Origin: Lucinisca nassula
Lineage: Eukaryota > Mollusca > Bivalvia > Lucinida > Lucinidae
Length of the DNA: 64,000 bases
Assembly (NCBI GenBank): GCA_963580285.1
Contig: OY757019.1
Coordinates: forward strand, 60,966,587-61,030,586
Reading direction: 5' to 3'
Shown: positions 32,212-42,169 of the stretch, piece after piece
Position numbering within the stretch: position 1 is the stretch's first letter
How the letters are laid out: each line of letters begins with the position of its first letter
Made by a program: the position numbers and the translations under genes
Notes under the pieces: model-generated
What the model was told of the DNA's origin: nothing
The model's input: the letters and a program-made list of their open reading frames with translations, nothing else
Database searches by the model: none

Positions 32212-32787
32212 AGGCTTATTGAGAATTAGAGAGATAATGCTGGTTGGTGCCTGATGCTCTGTCTCTGGTCGGGCTCATCGGAGTCTAACTGTTGGTTTTC
32301 TTTTGCTCCAGCATTTCAGTGGTTTCTTGCTGTCGAGTCCTCACCTTTGTCTCACCTCTGTGGTTCTTTGATTTTTGTGTTCACGGAGATGTTGCACTGA
32401 TGAGTTAGGAGGCCTTCATGCGGACTGAACAAATTATTTGTCTAAATCGCGACAGAAGTAAGGGCGAGGATTGTGGCCACGTAAAATCGATTTAAGCCCC
32501 CCCCCCCCCCCCCCAGTGGAAATCTTCCACTGACCGTTCCAAGGCGGCTCTTCTGTGGCGATTTATTTATGTTGTTGTTTGTTACTTACTGTGTGTATCA
32601 CTTGTGTCTTTTAATTTTGGATGGCCATATGGCCATTTTGTGGGAAAGTAACTGTCCTTATGGCCTTCTTTGTTTAGGTTTCCATTATGGTCTGGTCGCT
32701 TAATGTTTGTGTTTCTTTCCCTTTGGTGTCTTTTATGGGTGGAGTAAGTTAATTGTATCTATTCCTGATCTTTGTTTTACTTCTACT
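32212..32787 (+). promoter_or_regulatory. 3' UTR of the Naiad element, candidate site of a SECIS element
   Basis: Highly conserved among the copies at 16198(-), 23520(+), 34095(+), 36430(-) and 52500(-). Landmarks: CTGATGAGTTAGGAGGCC near 32395; a C-run of about 18 near 32497; the hairpin AGTGGAAATCTTCCACT near 32514-32530; and the self-complementary ATGGCCATATGGCCAT near 32621. If the in-frame TGAs are selenocysteine codons, a SECIS stem-loop is expected here. I could not identify a convincing AUGA/GA quartet by eye. Confidence 0.6.
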
Positions 32788-33319
32788 TTATATAGAGATA
32801 ATCTTTGAAAATCTTCTTCTCTGAAACAGCAAGGCCCATGTCTTTGATATTTGGTGTGGAGCTTCATCTAGTGGACCTCTATATCTAGATTGTTTAAATT
32901 ATAGCCCTAAGGCAAAAAATGTCCCCGCCCCAGGGCCATTTGGTTTTACATAGGCTTATGTAGGGAATATCTTTAAAAAAAAAATTCTTCTCTGAAACCG
33001 CAAGGCCGAGGTCTTTGATATTTGGTGTGTAGCTTCATCCTGTGGACCTTTGCCAAGATTGTTCAAATTATAGCCTTTGTTGATATTGGTATGAAGCTTC
33101 ACCTTTTTAGACCTCCCTCAACATTATGCACATTATAGCCCTGGGGTCAATAATGACCCTCCCTGGGACCCACTTGTTACTCATGGATCAGGTGAGCGAT
33201 ACAGGGCCATGATAGATACAGGGCCATCATGGCCGTCTTGTTTTATTATTTTATGCATACAAATAATAAAAATATTAAAATTGAAATTGATCAGCTTGTG
33301 TATCTTACATATCCCAGAA

Positions 33320-33631
33320 GGCCGGCCTCGTTGGCTCAGTCGGGTGCGCGTCTGACTGGTGATCAGGAGGACGCGGGTTCGACTCCCGCCGGGGTCGGCA
33401 ACATTCTTTCGTGGAGATTGATCATGAAATCTTTTCTACGGTCATTCTCTCCCTTCCGCTGTTTCAAGAAGGGCAGTTGTCAGTTTCTGGCGAAAGAATG
33501 TGCACTGTACTGGTTAACCGCTTACGTATAAGCCTCCCCAGGAAAGTGTGGATAGGTAAACTGACCGGCTCAAAAATGACCTAAATAGTGTTGACTGGGC
33601 CGTTAAACTCCAATACAAACAAACAAACAAA
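33320..33631 (+). mobile_element. tRNA-headed SINE, family B, full length
   Basis: The head GGCCGGCCTCGTTGGCTCAG is followed by box B GCGGGTTCGACTCCCGCC. The body is as in the copy at 17458, and the tail GTTGACTGGGCCGTTAAACT ends in (CAAA)n. A perfect 13-bp duplication, ACATATCCCAGAA, lies at 33307-33319 and 33632-33644. The open frame at 33229-33531 is this SINE, not a gene. Confidence 0.95.
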
Positions 33632-33681
33632 ACATATCCCAGAAACCTGCTACCAATCCGATGTTTGCAAATTTTGTAGGC

Positions 33682-33776
33682 AGGGTGCGCGTCTGACTGG
33701 TGATCAGGAGGACGCGGGTTCGACTCCCGCCGGGGTCGGCAACATTCTTTCGTGGAGATTGATCATGAAATCTCGT
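33682..33776 (+). mobile_element. SINE family B, head-only fragment
   Basis: Contains the segment from after box A (GGTGCGCGTCTGACTGG) through box B to GATTGATCATGAAATCTCG, then unrelated sequence. Identical over most of its length to the full copy 350 bp upstream, so possibly a local duplication. Confidence 0.8.
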
Positions 33777-33976
33777 GGCTCTAGAGCGCTATGTAAAGGA
33801 CCATTTTGTCCACCTTGTAAATTAGAAGGTTCAGCGAAATTGTTATTGAGTTAAGCGAAATATATAGTCAATGTATATACATGTATATTTCAGGCAGCTG
33901 ACCACTGTTATTAATGACTGAGTAAAACTATTCCACAAAGATTGACATGTGGACACATTTATTTCGGATTTCGAAA

Positions 33977-34092
33977 GTGAGTGAGTGAGTGTTTCAGGTT
34001 TACGCCTCACCAACAGATAAGGTCATACGGAGACGGGACCTCGGTTTAAAGACTCATCCGAAAGTCTGGAGAAGCCCGGGATCAATCCTGCG
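33977..34092 (-). mobile_element. SINE family D fragment
   Basis: On the minus strand, the body CCAGACTTTCGGATGAGTC and CCGTCTCCGTATGACC, ending in the tail CACTCACTCACTC. Only part of the tRNA-like head is kept. It is followed directly by Penelope 3' UTR sequence. Confidence 0.7.
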
Positions 34093-34392
34093 ACGGAAGT
34101 ATGGGCGAGTTTAAGCCCCCCCCCCCCACCCCCCCCCCCACCCCCGAGTGAGTTACTTTTCAATGACCGTTCCAACGCGGTTCTGCTGTCGTGGTTGATT
34201 TAATAAATAGCCCAATGGCCATTTTGTGGGAAAGTAACTGTCATTTTGGCTTTCCGCTGTTGATGTTTCCATAAGGGCCTAGTTATTTCTTGTTTGTGTT
34301 TCTTTCCCTTTGGTGTCTCTGATGGGGGGGGGGGGGGGGGGTGGTTAATTGTATTGTTTCCTGATTATTGCTTTCACTTCTATTCTTATACC
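34093..34392 (+). mobile_element. Naiad 3' UTR fragment
   Basis: Starts at GCGACGGAAGTATGGGCGAG, has a long interrupted C-run, then GACCGTTCCAACGCGG, GCCATTTTGTGGGAAAGTAA and TTTCCCTTTGGTGTCTCTGA with a G-run, and ends near TCACTTCTATTCTTATA. The G-run explains the Gly-rich open frame at 34294. More diverged than the copies at 23386 and 32212. Confidence 0.75.
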
Positions 34393-34485
34393 TCCCCACC
34401 TCCATGTACTACTAAAACCAAAATCGATATGGCTTTGGCAGATCTTGGGGGACAGTTCTGTGATATCTGGCAATTTAAAAACAAC

Positions 34486-35757
34486 AGGACCAAGCTGGTC
34501 CTGTATCGCTCACCTCAGCTAACAGATTCAAAGTTTCAGGAAGTGCCAACCTTTACTGAAGGATTTATGGGAGGACATGGTGATGACAGGGTAAGCATTT
34601 TCTGCAAATCAAGTAGAATGTAACTCTGTGATAAATAGGCTGACCTCAACGGTTTTCAAACCCATTGAAGCTTTTATTCCTGACTTGCTAAGAAGATCCG
34701 ATATAAACTAAAGGGTCTATGGTGATGACAAGTTCAAAAATAAGCAATTAACTGCTGCAATCAAAGGGATGTTACTCTGCCTGACTTACTTGTCTGTAAG
34801 TTTCATGAAGATCCGATCAAAACTGAAGGGGCAGCAGTGATGACAATGTCAAAAATCGACATTTTCAGCAATCAAAGGGACATAACTCTATGATAAATGG
34901 GCGACTTGGCCGGTTTTCGAACTCATCCGAGGTTTTATCCCCAGCCACCTTACATATAAGGTTCAGAAAGATCCGATCAAAACTGAAGTGGCTACTGTGA
35001 TGACAAGGTCAAAAATCGGCATTTTCAGCAATCAAAGGGACGTTACTCTATGATACATGGGCCGACTTGGCCGGTATTCGAACTCATCCGAGGATTTATC
35101 CCCAGCCACCTCACATATAAGTTTCAGAAAAATCCGATCAAAACTGAATGGGCCACGGTAATGACAAGGTCAAAAATGGGCATTTTCAGTCATCAAAGGG
35201 ATGTTACTCTATGATAAATGGGCCGACTTGGCTGGTTTTCGAACTCTTCGAGGTTTTATCCCGAACGACCTTACATGTAAGTTTTAGAAAGATCCGATCA
35301 AAACAGAAGGGGCTACGGTGATGACAAGGTCAAATATTGGCATTTTCAGTAATCAAAGGGACGTAACTCTATGATTAATGGGCCAACTTGACCGGTTTTC
35401 GAACTCATCCGAGATTTTATCCGATCAAAACTGAAGAAGCTACGCCACCTTACATATAAGTTTCAGAAAGATCCGATCAAAACTGAAGGGGCTACGGTGA
35501 TGACAAGCATTTACCCATTGTAAGTCTATGGGAGCTTGTGGTTGCCCTTGCAACCAAAGTTTTCGTGCGATTTCAAAAAAAGCTTATGCCATCAATGCCC
35601 CACCAGAGGCATGCTACAGATAAGAAATGATTGAGATCAGCCTGCAGGCTGCAGATATATAGCTGCTCAAAAATGTGGACAGACGGACGACGGACGAAGG
35701 AGGACCCACTGTACTATAAGCTCCCCTGGCGCTTTCGGCCAAGGTGAGCTAATTATT
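34486..35757 (-). mobile_element. Tandem-core element, second type, same ends as 26763
   Basis: On the minus strand it begins AATTAGCTCACCTTGGCC near 35757, has GTCCGTCGTCCGTC shortly after, and ends AGGTGAGCGATACAGGACCA with a GGACCAGCTTGGTCC hairpin at 34486. The core has about five ~160-bp units marked by AGATCCGATCAAAACTGAA, TCATCCGAGGTTTTATCCC and ATCAAAGGGACGTxACTCTA. Core sequence is unrelated to that at 27010 while both ends are shared. Confidence 0.75.
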
Positions 35758-36425
35758 CCTGGTTCTAGGTTACGAAGGATAATTTCTAAAGGAAAGAAAA
35801 TTTCTAAAATTTCAATAAGTGTAGAGAAGAAATCGCTGGGGCCTAGAATGAATTTGGTAAAAGATGGTGTATACAAGAATTTGCTGAGCATAAGGCCCTT
35901 AAAGAATGGAAATGTAGCATTCTGAAATTAGTGAACAAACGCATTTCTTTCTACTCTCAAAATACTTACTTATTACCTCCTAAACATAAGACGTCTTCAC
36001 GACTTTAACTAGGTATTAAAGAATTTCATAAGCATTATGTTTTGGCGCCAGCAGACAAGGCCGCTAACAATGTCGTCAGTGTTTGACGACTCCACTATGT
36101 TAACACTCTTCAGCAAGTGCGTGTTGGTACTTAGGCCAATGAACTACATCCTTTGGCTGTAGAGAGGGCTGTAATTGATGACCACGTTTGTCATTCGTAC
36201 GACCAAGGTTGGTGTATGTGTGTCACAGAAGGCCTAGACAAGCTTCCTTCGATATAATGGTTACCTACTCTTCATAAAAGACCATACAAAGCATGGTTTA
36301 TGCAAATTCCAGCTCTTGGACCACCACTGAACTTTCCAAATTATTAACTTCATGTCTTACTGCTGATGCGATTAAAAATTGCGACAAAGTCTTTGAAAGA
36401 CCATAGAGAAATTTGTTTTGTCTTA
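35750..36425 (+). pseudogene. Degenerate second Naiad copy (linker and RT N-terminal part)
   Basis: Follows the long element from about 30370 to 31060: the segment before RT, then GCAGACAAGGCCGCTAACAA (ADKAAN), the in-frame TGA at 36084-36086, CGACTCCACTATGTTAACAC, and the finger region with TGAACTTTCCAAATTATTAA. Many additional stops and indels. It is cut at 36425 by inverted 3' UTR sequence. The TGA at the same position as 30710 in the long copy is the notable point. Confidence 0.85.
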
Positions 36426-37041
36426 CAAAAAATAGAAGTGAAGGCAATGATCAGGAATCGGTACAATTAACCCAAAGGTCCCATCGGAGACACCAAAGGG
36501 AAAGAAACACAAACATGAAACAGACCCTAATGGAAACATCAATAGCGGAAAGCTAAAAGGACAGTTACTTTCCCACAAAATGGCCAATTGGCTATCCAAA
36601 ACAAAATAATATAAGCAATACAAACACTCAAAGACAAACCATAACAAAAATAAACCGAGACAGAAGAACAGCCTTCGAACCGTCAGTGAAATGAATTCCA
36701 TGATTTGTGTGTGTGTGTGTGTGTGGAGGGGTGGGGGGGGGGGGGGCTTAAATCGATTCTACGTGGCCACAATCCTCGCCCTTACTTCCGTCGCGATAGG
36801 CCTCCTAGCTCATCAGTGCATCATCTCCGTGAACACAAACATCAAACAATCACAGAGCCTGAAATGCTGGAGCAAAAGAAAACCAACAATTAGACCCCGA
36901 GGGGCCCGACCAAAGACAGAGCATCAGGCACGAAAACTTCTAATGAGGTTTTAAAAATAATTGAAATCCAGACGTTTTCTTGCTTCAAAAAAGGAGTGAA
37001 GGCAACTATCAGAAATCGATACAATTAATGTTGAAGCATCA

Positions 37042-37235
37042 GATTTGAGATCAACAGGTAGCCGGTTCGATCCCCGCAAGCGCCAAGTGTTGTTTCCTTG
37101 AGCAAGAGCCTTTATCCACATCGTTTAGTACTGGCTCTTACCCTGGAAAAGAGGGCCACATGGAAGATAAGTACTATTACTAAATGTGTTACCCTCTGTA
37201 AATAAGGTCGATTATTATCGTTATTATTATTACAG
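37042..37235 (+). mobile_element. tRNA-like SINE, family F (uncertain)
   Basis: A box B-like GCCGGTTCGATCCCCGC near 37062, followed by CCTTGAGCAAGAGCCTTTAT and CTGTAAATAAGGTCGATTAT, ending in TTATTATTATTA. Seen once here. Confidence 0.5.
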
Positions 37236-37394
37236 ACACTTATTTTCCCGCAAAATGGGCAATTGACTATCCAAAAAAAAACAAAAAAGCGATACACACA
37301 CTCAAAGAATAACCATAAAATTTCAGCGGGGGTTGGGGTGGATTAAATCATCTTACGCGACCGCAATCTGCGTCGCGATTTAGACAATTTGTTC

Positions 37395-37702
37395 GCCGGC
37401 CTCGGTAGCTCAGTCGGATGCGCGTCTGACTGGTGATCAGGAGGACGCGGGTTCGATTCCTGCCGGGGTCGGCATCATTCTTTCGTGGAAATTGATCATG
37501 AAATCTTTCCTACGGTCATTATCTCCCTTCCGCTGATTCAAGAAGGACAGTTGTCAGTTTCTGGCGAAAGAATGTGCACTGTACTGGTTAACCGATTACG
37601 TATAAACCTTCACAGGAAAAGTGTTGATAGGTAAACTGACCGGCTCAAAAATGACCTAAATAGTGTTAACTGGGCCGTTAAACTCCATTACAAACAAATA
37701 AA
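37395..37702 (+). mobile_element. tRNA-headed SINE, family B, full length
   Basis: The head is GCCGGCCTCGGTAGCTCAGT with box B GCGGGTTCGATTCCTGCC. The tail is GTTAACTGGGCCGTTAAACT. A perfect 13-bp duplication, AGACAATTTGTTC, lies at 37382-37394 and 37703-37715. It is inserted in a minus-strand Naiad 3' UTR piece. Confidence 0.95.
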
Positions 37703-37864
37703 AGACAATTTGTTCAGTGCAATTCTGTCTACTTACATTTTTACACGCTTGAGACTATACTACCTGATCTTCTCATCCTATTACAGAAGAAAAACTTGAC
37801 CCTTGATGCGAATGTAGAATAGTTGTAGTATAGCACTGACAAATACCCTACTCTTTAGGCCTAC

Positions 37865-38885
37865 AAGCAAATGTTATCACCAGCAAATGTTACCCCGGTC
37901 TATGAGAAAGGTCACATAAATGATGCAGCAAATTAAAGACCAGAGTCACTAACATGCATCTTTTGCAAAACCCTGCAGCATATATTAGTTAGCAACTTCC
38001 ACGAGCACAAAGCCTTAAAGAGCATTCTTGCGGACTCTCAACATGGGTTCCGTAGTCAAAGGTCTTGTTAGTCTCAACTAGTTCAATTTTACCATGACAT
38101 TGTGAGTATTCTGGATGGGTCCATAAACCGTAGCCACAAACAGACTGACTCGAGCATTATGGACTTCGCCAACGCCTTTGACAAGGTACCTCACAGAAGG
38201 CGTATGTATTAACTGGACTACTACCACATATAGGCGAATTAGCTCATGGCTCTCTAGGCGTTCACAACAAGTTGTACTTGATGCCAAGCGTCTGATCCAG
38301 TCCCTGTTTTATCTGCTGTTTCCCAAGGTTCAGTTCTTGGACCGGTCTTCTTCTTGTGTTCATTAATGATCTCCCTGATAATATAAGGTCATTGGTCCGT
38401 TTGTTTATTGATGATTGTGTTCTGTATAGGAACATTTATTCTCCTTCTGACTGTCTTATTTTAGAAGATGACCTGGATCGACTAGCACAGTCGGCCTCGA
38501 TGAAGTTCAATGTGGTCAAATGTCAATCAATGTGGGTGTCACGAGACCATATGGCAAGCACATTACGATTGATTATACACTTAACCAGCAAATTTTGGAG
38601 CAGGTTCAATCCGCCAAATATCTTGGTATCACCATCACTGAAGATCTTGATTGGAGTTAACATATTTCGGAGATAACTTCTAAAGCAACTAGGACTTAAT
38701 GATTCCTTAGGCGTAATTTTGTCCTTTGCACCTAGACAGATAAAGGATGTTACATATAAAACTTTGGTTCGCCCTCAACTTGAGCATGCATCACCCATTA
38801 GGCATCCGTAGGTTAGAACTCAGATTCAGCAGGTGGAGAAGGTGCAGAAGACAGCTGCTCGAAGAACCTGCCGACGATGGCGAAA
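37865..38885 (+). pseudogene. LINE reverse transcriptase fragment
   Basis: Translated pieces include RPESLTCIFCKTLQHI near 37940 and SILADSQHGFRSQRSC near 38021-38069 (the QHGFR motif). SSIMDFANAFDKVPHRR near 38152-38202 is the first catalytic Asp block. LLLVFINDLPDNI and LFIDDCVLYR near 38347-38431 follow, where FIDD stands for the catalytic FADD with one change. A thumb region continues towards 38880. CR1/Jockey type. Several stops and frameshifts; no 5' half present. Confidence 0.8.
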
Positions 38886-39023
38886 GAGAAGCAGCGTCGG
38901 TCTAAATAAAAACAAAATGATGTTATTTGATGCATAAATGCTAGACCTAAATTTTGTGTGTTTTAAAATAGCTATGACACAAGTATATATAGTAGGCTAA
39001 AATATCACAGTAAACTATCACAG

Positions 39024-39294
39024 ATTGTCAGCCTCGATAGCGCAGTGGTTAACGCGTTCGACTCATGATCGAGAGGTTGTGCGTTCGAATCCGGCACCGG
39101 GTATCGAGGTGTGTCCTTGGGCAAGACACATAATGACACTGCCTCACTCCACCCAGGTGTAAATGGGTAGCAGTGGTGTAATAGTCACTGCCTTTCTCTC
39201 GCGCGCGTGAAAACATCCGGAATGAGTGTTCGAGAGCGATTAAATAAGCTTGCAGCTTCCATCGCAATCGAACTAAAATAAATTAGTATAAACT
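39024..39294 (+). mobile_element. tRNA-headed SINE, family E
   Basis: The head GCCTCGATAGCGCAGTGGTT is a good box A, followed by ACTCATGATCGAGAGGT and box B GCGTTCGAATCCGGC. The body has CCTTGGGCAAGACAC, CCACCCAGGTGTAAATGGGT and GTGTTCGAGAGCGATTAAAT, ending in AACTAAAATAAA. ACTATCACAGA repeats at both sides (about 39013-39023 and 39295-39306). The anticodon region is readable, but there is no paired acceptor stem, so it is not a tRNA gene. Confidence 0.85.
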
Positions 39295-39399
39295 AACTAT
39301 CACAGACTTCAAAGTGCACAATCGCGATAAACGAGGATCACATTCTTTTTCTACTGCACTACATGTGTATCAAATACAGTGCAAAAATGTTAAATAAGA

Positions 39400-39620
39400 G
39401 AGGCAGTGTTAAATAAGAGATGCAGATGACCCGTTGAACCTAAGGAAGGATATAGATTGATTTGGATGTTGGGCTAGGAATTGGGGTATGAGATATCAGC
39501 CTGTAAAATGTTATAATATACAGATAACCAGGAAAAGAACAATCAAAATCTATAGAGGCAAAGGTCCTCTAAAATGTGGATTCCATTAAATACCACGGCC
39601 GTACCATCACACATGACTTG
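39400..39620 (+). pseudogene. LINE RT fragment (post-catalytic segment)
   Basis: Reads DADDPLNLRKDID, then CWARNWGMRYQPVKCYNIQI and TRKRT, closely paralleling 9110-9240 of the LINE at 7-10 kb. Interrupted by stops. Confidence 0.65.
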
Positions 39621-40003
39621 TGATGAAATAAATACGAGGATCGTTCAATATTTAATTGGCCTAACCCAGTTACTGACATGTGAAAAGTGCACGCTTTTCA
39701 CATATTATACACCAGTGCCTTCTACATGTGATGCAGTCTTGATCAACAGTATCTCATGGATTATGTAGGTAATCCATCTGGACAGTGTAAATGACTTGTA
39801 AGAAATGTTGTCGGAGTGCGTGACGTCCGAACTTATGTTCATTTTCTTTATTACGACATTGTTTATTCATCTCCTGCGGAAATCTAACTTACGCGCAATG
39901 TATCCTATATATCTATGTGTTTTTCCATAGTAACTCTCAACTCTGGTCATGTATTATCGGCTATATTCGTTTATATTTGGGAAGAAGGACGCCACTCATA
40001 AGT

Positions 40004-40113
40004 TGCAGCTTGGTTCCGATTCTCTTCCTCGTTGACTTTGGTGTTAACCTCCTCGTAATAGAGGAGTTGCAAGTTTGCAAGTCAACGAGGAAGAGAATCG
40101 GAACCAAGCTGCA
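40004..40113. repeat. Perfect 35-bp inverted repeat (hairpin)
   Basis: Arms 40004-40038 and 40079-40113 are exact reverse complements (left arm starts TGCAGCTTGGTTCCGATTCT). The spacer of 40 nt contains CTCCTCGTAATAGAGGAG, itself a palindrome. The spacer plus right arm recur at 40361-40436 with one base changed. Not assigned to a family. Confidence 0.95.
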
Positions 40114-40794
40114 GCTTTTTGTTTACGTAAATTTACGGAAACTCCCGAGTATTCAGTAATCGCCGGTTCGGTGCGGGTTTTACGGGATACTCTCCCTTTA
40201 TCTGACGCTTTGTTTGTGTCATTTTAATGACTTTGTGCAGAGTGTGAATTTATGAGGTGGCGACTTTCTCACATAGGTATAAATTAAAGAAACTGAACAG
40301 CAAGCTATTTTATATATTGCATTAATTTTGAGCAAAGGTATCTTCTTGTTAAATCATTTATTTGGTGTTAACCTCCTCGTAATAGAGGAGTTGCAAGTTT
40401 GCAAGTCAACGAGGAAGAGAATCGGAACCTAGCTGCCTGAATAGGTGGGCTTGATATACACCAGGTTTGATATATTCTGGCATTCTTATAACCAAGATGG
40501 CCGCTACGCCCATATATGGTAAAATAATTTGAAACTTATACGGTCTGGAAACAAACTGTCAGCGGCATTGGGACTTGGTATGCAGTATTGAAGGTTGTGA
40601 CCCTGCATAGATTAGTTTTCAACAGAAGATTCTAGACTTGAAACATAGGTTATGTGGGAGAATGGGTCGGTGTTGCATGGATCGTTGGATGGATTGATGG
40701 ATGGATGAGGATGATAAATAGAACGAGGATGGGTGGACGGATGTGTGCGTGCTTGCATGAGTGCGTGCGTGCGATTTCTGGGTGGATTTGGAAA

Positions 40795-41790
40795 TCACAT
40801 GGCAGAAATAGTAACCGTTATGAGAAGGCCCAGGACGGTTCCTTCAAGGTAAAAGTCGGACCAAAGGTAAAATAAAATGTTTTTCGTGTCCGGGCAAAAT
40901 TTCTTATGCCTGGATGGAGTTTGAAATAACGTTAATGTTAATCATTATGGGACGATGTGTCACACGAATGACCCAGTTGGGTATCTCCAAGGTCGTCATA
41001 CTAAGAAGCAAAGGTACAAACGGTGTTTTTTTTTTTTCGTGTCCGATCAATAAACCATTTTTTTTATTATTTAATAAAGTTTGGATGGACTGTTTAAAAT
41101 TGCATGACAGAAATGTAAACCATCTTAAGATGATTTATCGCGCGCAAGACTCAGGTCAAGGGCAAACGTGGATGTCAAATGTCAAAAAAGGCCTTTCCCA
41201 TGTCCGGTCCGTTACTTGTTTTTAATTTTTGCTTTACTTTAGAAATTACTTTGCAGACATTTGAACCAGCATAAGACGATGCATCGCGCGCAAGACCAAT
41301 GTCGGTATCTCACAGATCTCACAGGTCAAGTATATACTTATATGTGTCCGATCAATACTTTATTATTATTATTATTAGATCCATTTTGAAGTTACTTGGC
41401 TGAAATGCTAATCATCACGAGATGACGCAGCATGTGCAAAGTCCAGATCGATACCTTCAGGGTCAAGGTCATACTTGGAAGTCAAAAAAGGTTTGTTTTT
41501 TTCTTGCCATGTCAGTAACTTTCTTAGTTCTGGATGGACTTTCTAAAATAACTTGGCAGAAATAGCATCATGAGACGAGGTCATACTTAGATTTCTAAAA
41601 AATGGTGGATTTGGATTTTACTTGGCAGGGATGTTAAGAATCCTCAGAAGATTCATGGCTTGCTATGCCCAGGTGGATGCCACCAAGGTCAAGGTCATCT
41701 GTAGAGTACAAATGTCAATAAAGGTCTTTTTTAAGTCCTGTCAATAAATTTCGTATTTCTGCATGGATTTTGGAATAACTTGGCCAGCTT
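40795..41790 (+). repeat. Tandem array, ~190-200-bp units
   Basis: About five diverged units with TGGATGGACTxTxxAAAT, GGCAGAAATxxTAAxCATC, GAGACGAxGxxxC, CAAGGTCAAGGTCATACTT and TGTCCGATCAATAxA. The small frames at 40914 and 41731-42015 lie inside. Most likely another tandem core of a non-autonomous element. Confidence 0.65.
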
Positions 41791-42169
41791 GTTAATCATC
41801 ATCCGATAAATCTGCTCAATATCATCTCCACTGATACCAGCTCCACTGATACCGGTATAATTCTTATTGACCGCAAATCTCATTTTAGCTACAGCAGTTC
41901 TATCGAATCTGAAAACGAATATTTGCAGACACACAATCTTTAGTGTTGCATACCAAGTCACAATGTCGATGGCACGGTGGTTCCATAGAAGATGGGTTTC
42001 TAAGGGTTTTACCATATATGGGCTTTACGCTCATTTTGGTCATGTTCCCCGGAAATACAGGAACACACTTTCGTTCTCCTATCGCCTGGAAATCCTGTCT
42101 GAAATTTGTCTTCGATTGATTTCAGTAATGTTTTATAATGGCTGACGTATGGACTGGAAGACGAACGGA

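Larger units (their letters stand above)
28636..32787 (+). mobile_element. Naiad-type Penelope-like retroelement, nearly full length
   Basis: It interrupts a ~167-bp unit of the surrounding array: array sequence stops near 28636 and resumes near 32787 (TATATAGAGATAATCTTTG). Parts: a 5' leader with the GTGCCGTGTGGCGGCTGTAA block; a reading frame at 28868-32211 with an N-terminal GIY-YIG endonuclease, CxC linker and RT; and a ~575-bp 3' UTR with poly-C and hairpin. Canonical Penelope elements have the endonuclease after RT. The permuted order defines the Naiad/Chlamys clade in the literature. At least seven other fragments of the family lie in this window. Confidence 0.9.
26763..33239 (+). mobile_element. 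Tandem-core (pearl/Helentron-like) element, split by a Penelope-like insertion
   Basis: The left end AGCTCACCGTCACG starts the element. The right end TCAGGTGAGCGATACAGGGC, followed by a GGGCCATCATGGCC hairpin and GTCTTGTT, closes it at about 33239. AGCTCACC and GGTGAGC are inverted sub-terminal repeats. Eight ~167-bp units run from 27010 to 28200, and two more follow the insertion at 32790-33080. The same two ends occur, on the minus strand, around the unrelated tandem core at 34486-35757. Assignment to Helentron-type elements is inferred from inverted sub-termini, a 3' hairpin and tandem core; no helicase is encoded. Confidence 0.75.
36426..37800. mobile_element. Mosaic of inverted and direct Naiad pieces
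   Basis: Minus-strand 3' UTR (36426-36930, including a GT-run and G-run at 36704-36747). Then a plus-strand RT piece (36930-36988, AATGAGGTTTTAAAAATAAT), a minus-strand 3' tip (36990-37035), a tRNA-like SINE segment (37042-37230) and more minus-strand 3' UTR (37244-37394). A SINE B follows, then plus-strand RT-like sequence (about 37727-37800). Complex tandem/inverted arrangements are known for Penelope-like elements. Confidence 0.7.

Noticed and set aside
33340..33400. tRNA-like sequence with good box A and box B
   Set aside because: Part of a SINE with body, (CAAA) tail and target duplications; the same holds for 12892, 17458, 37395, 39024 and 63690. No complete acceptor stem at the right spacing.
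34294..34623. Gly-rich 109-codon frame
   Set aside because: The Gly run is a G-homopolymer in a Naiad 3' UTR fragment and the rest runs into a tandem-core element end.
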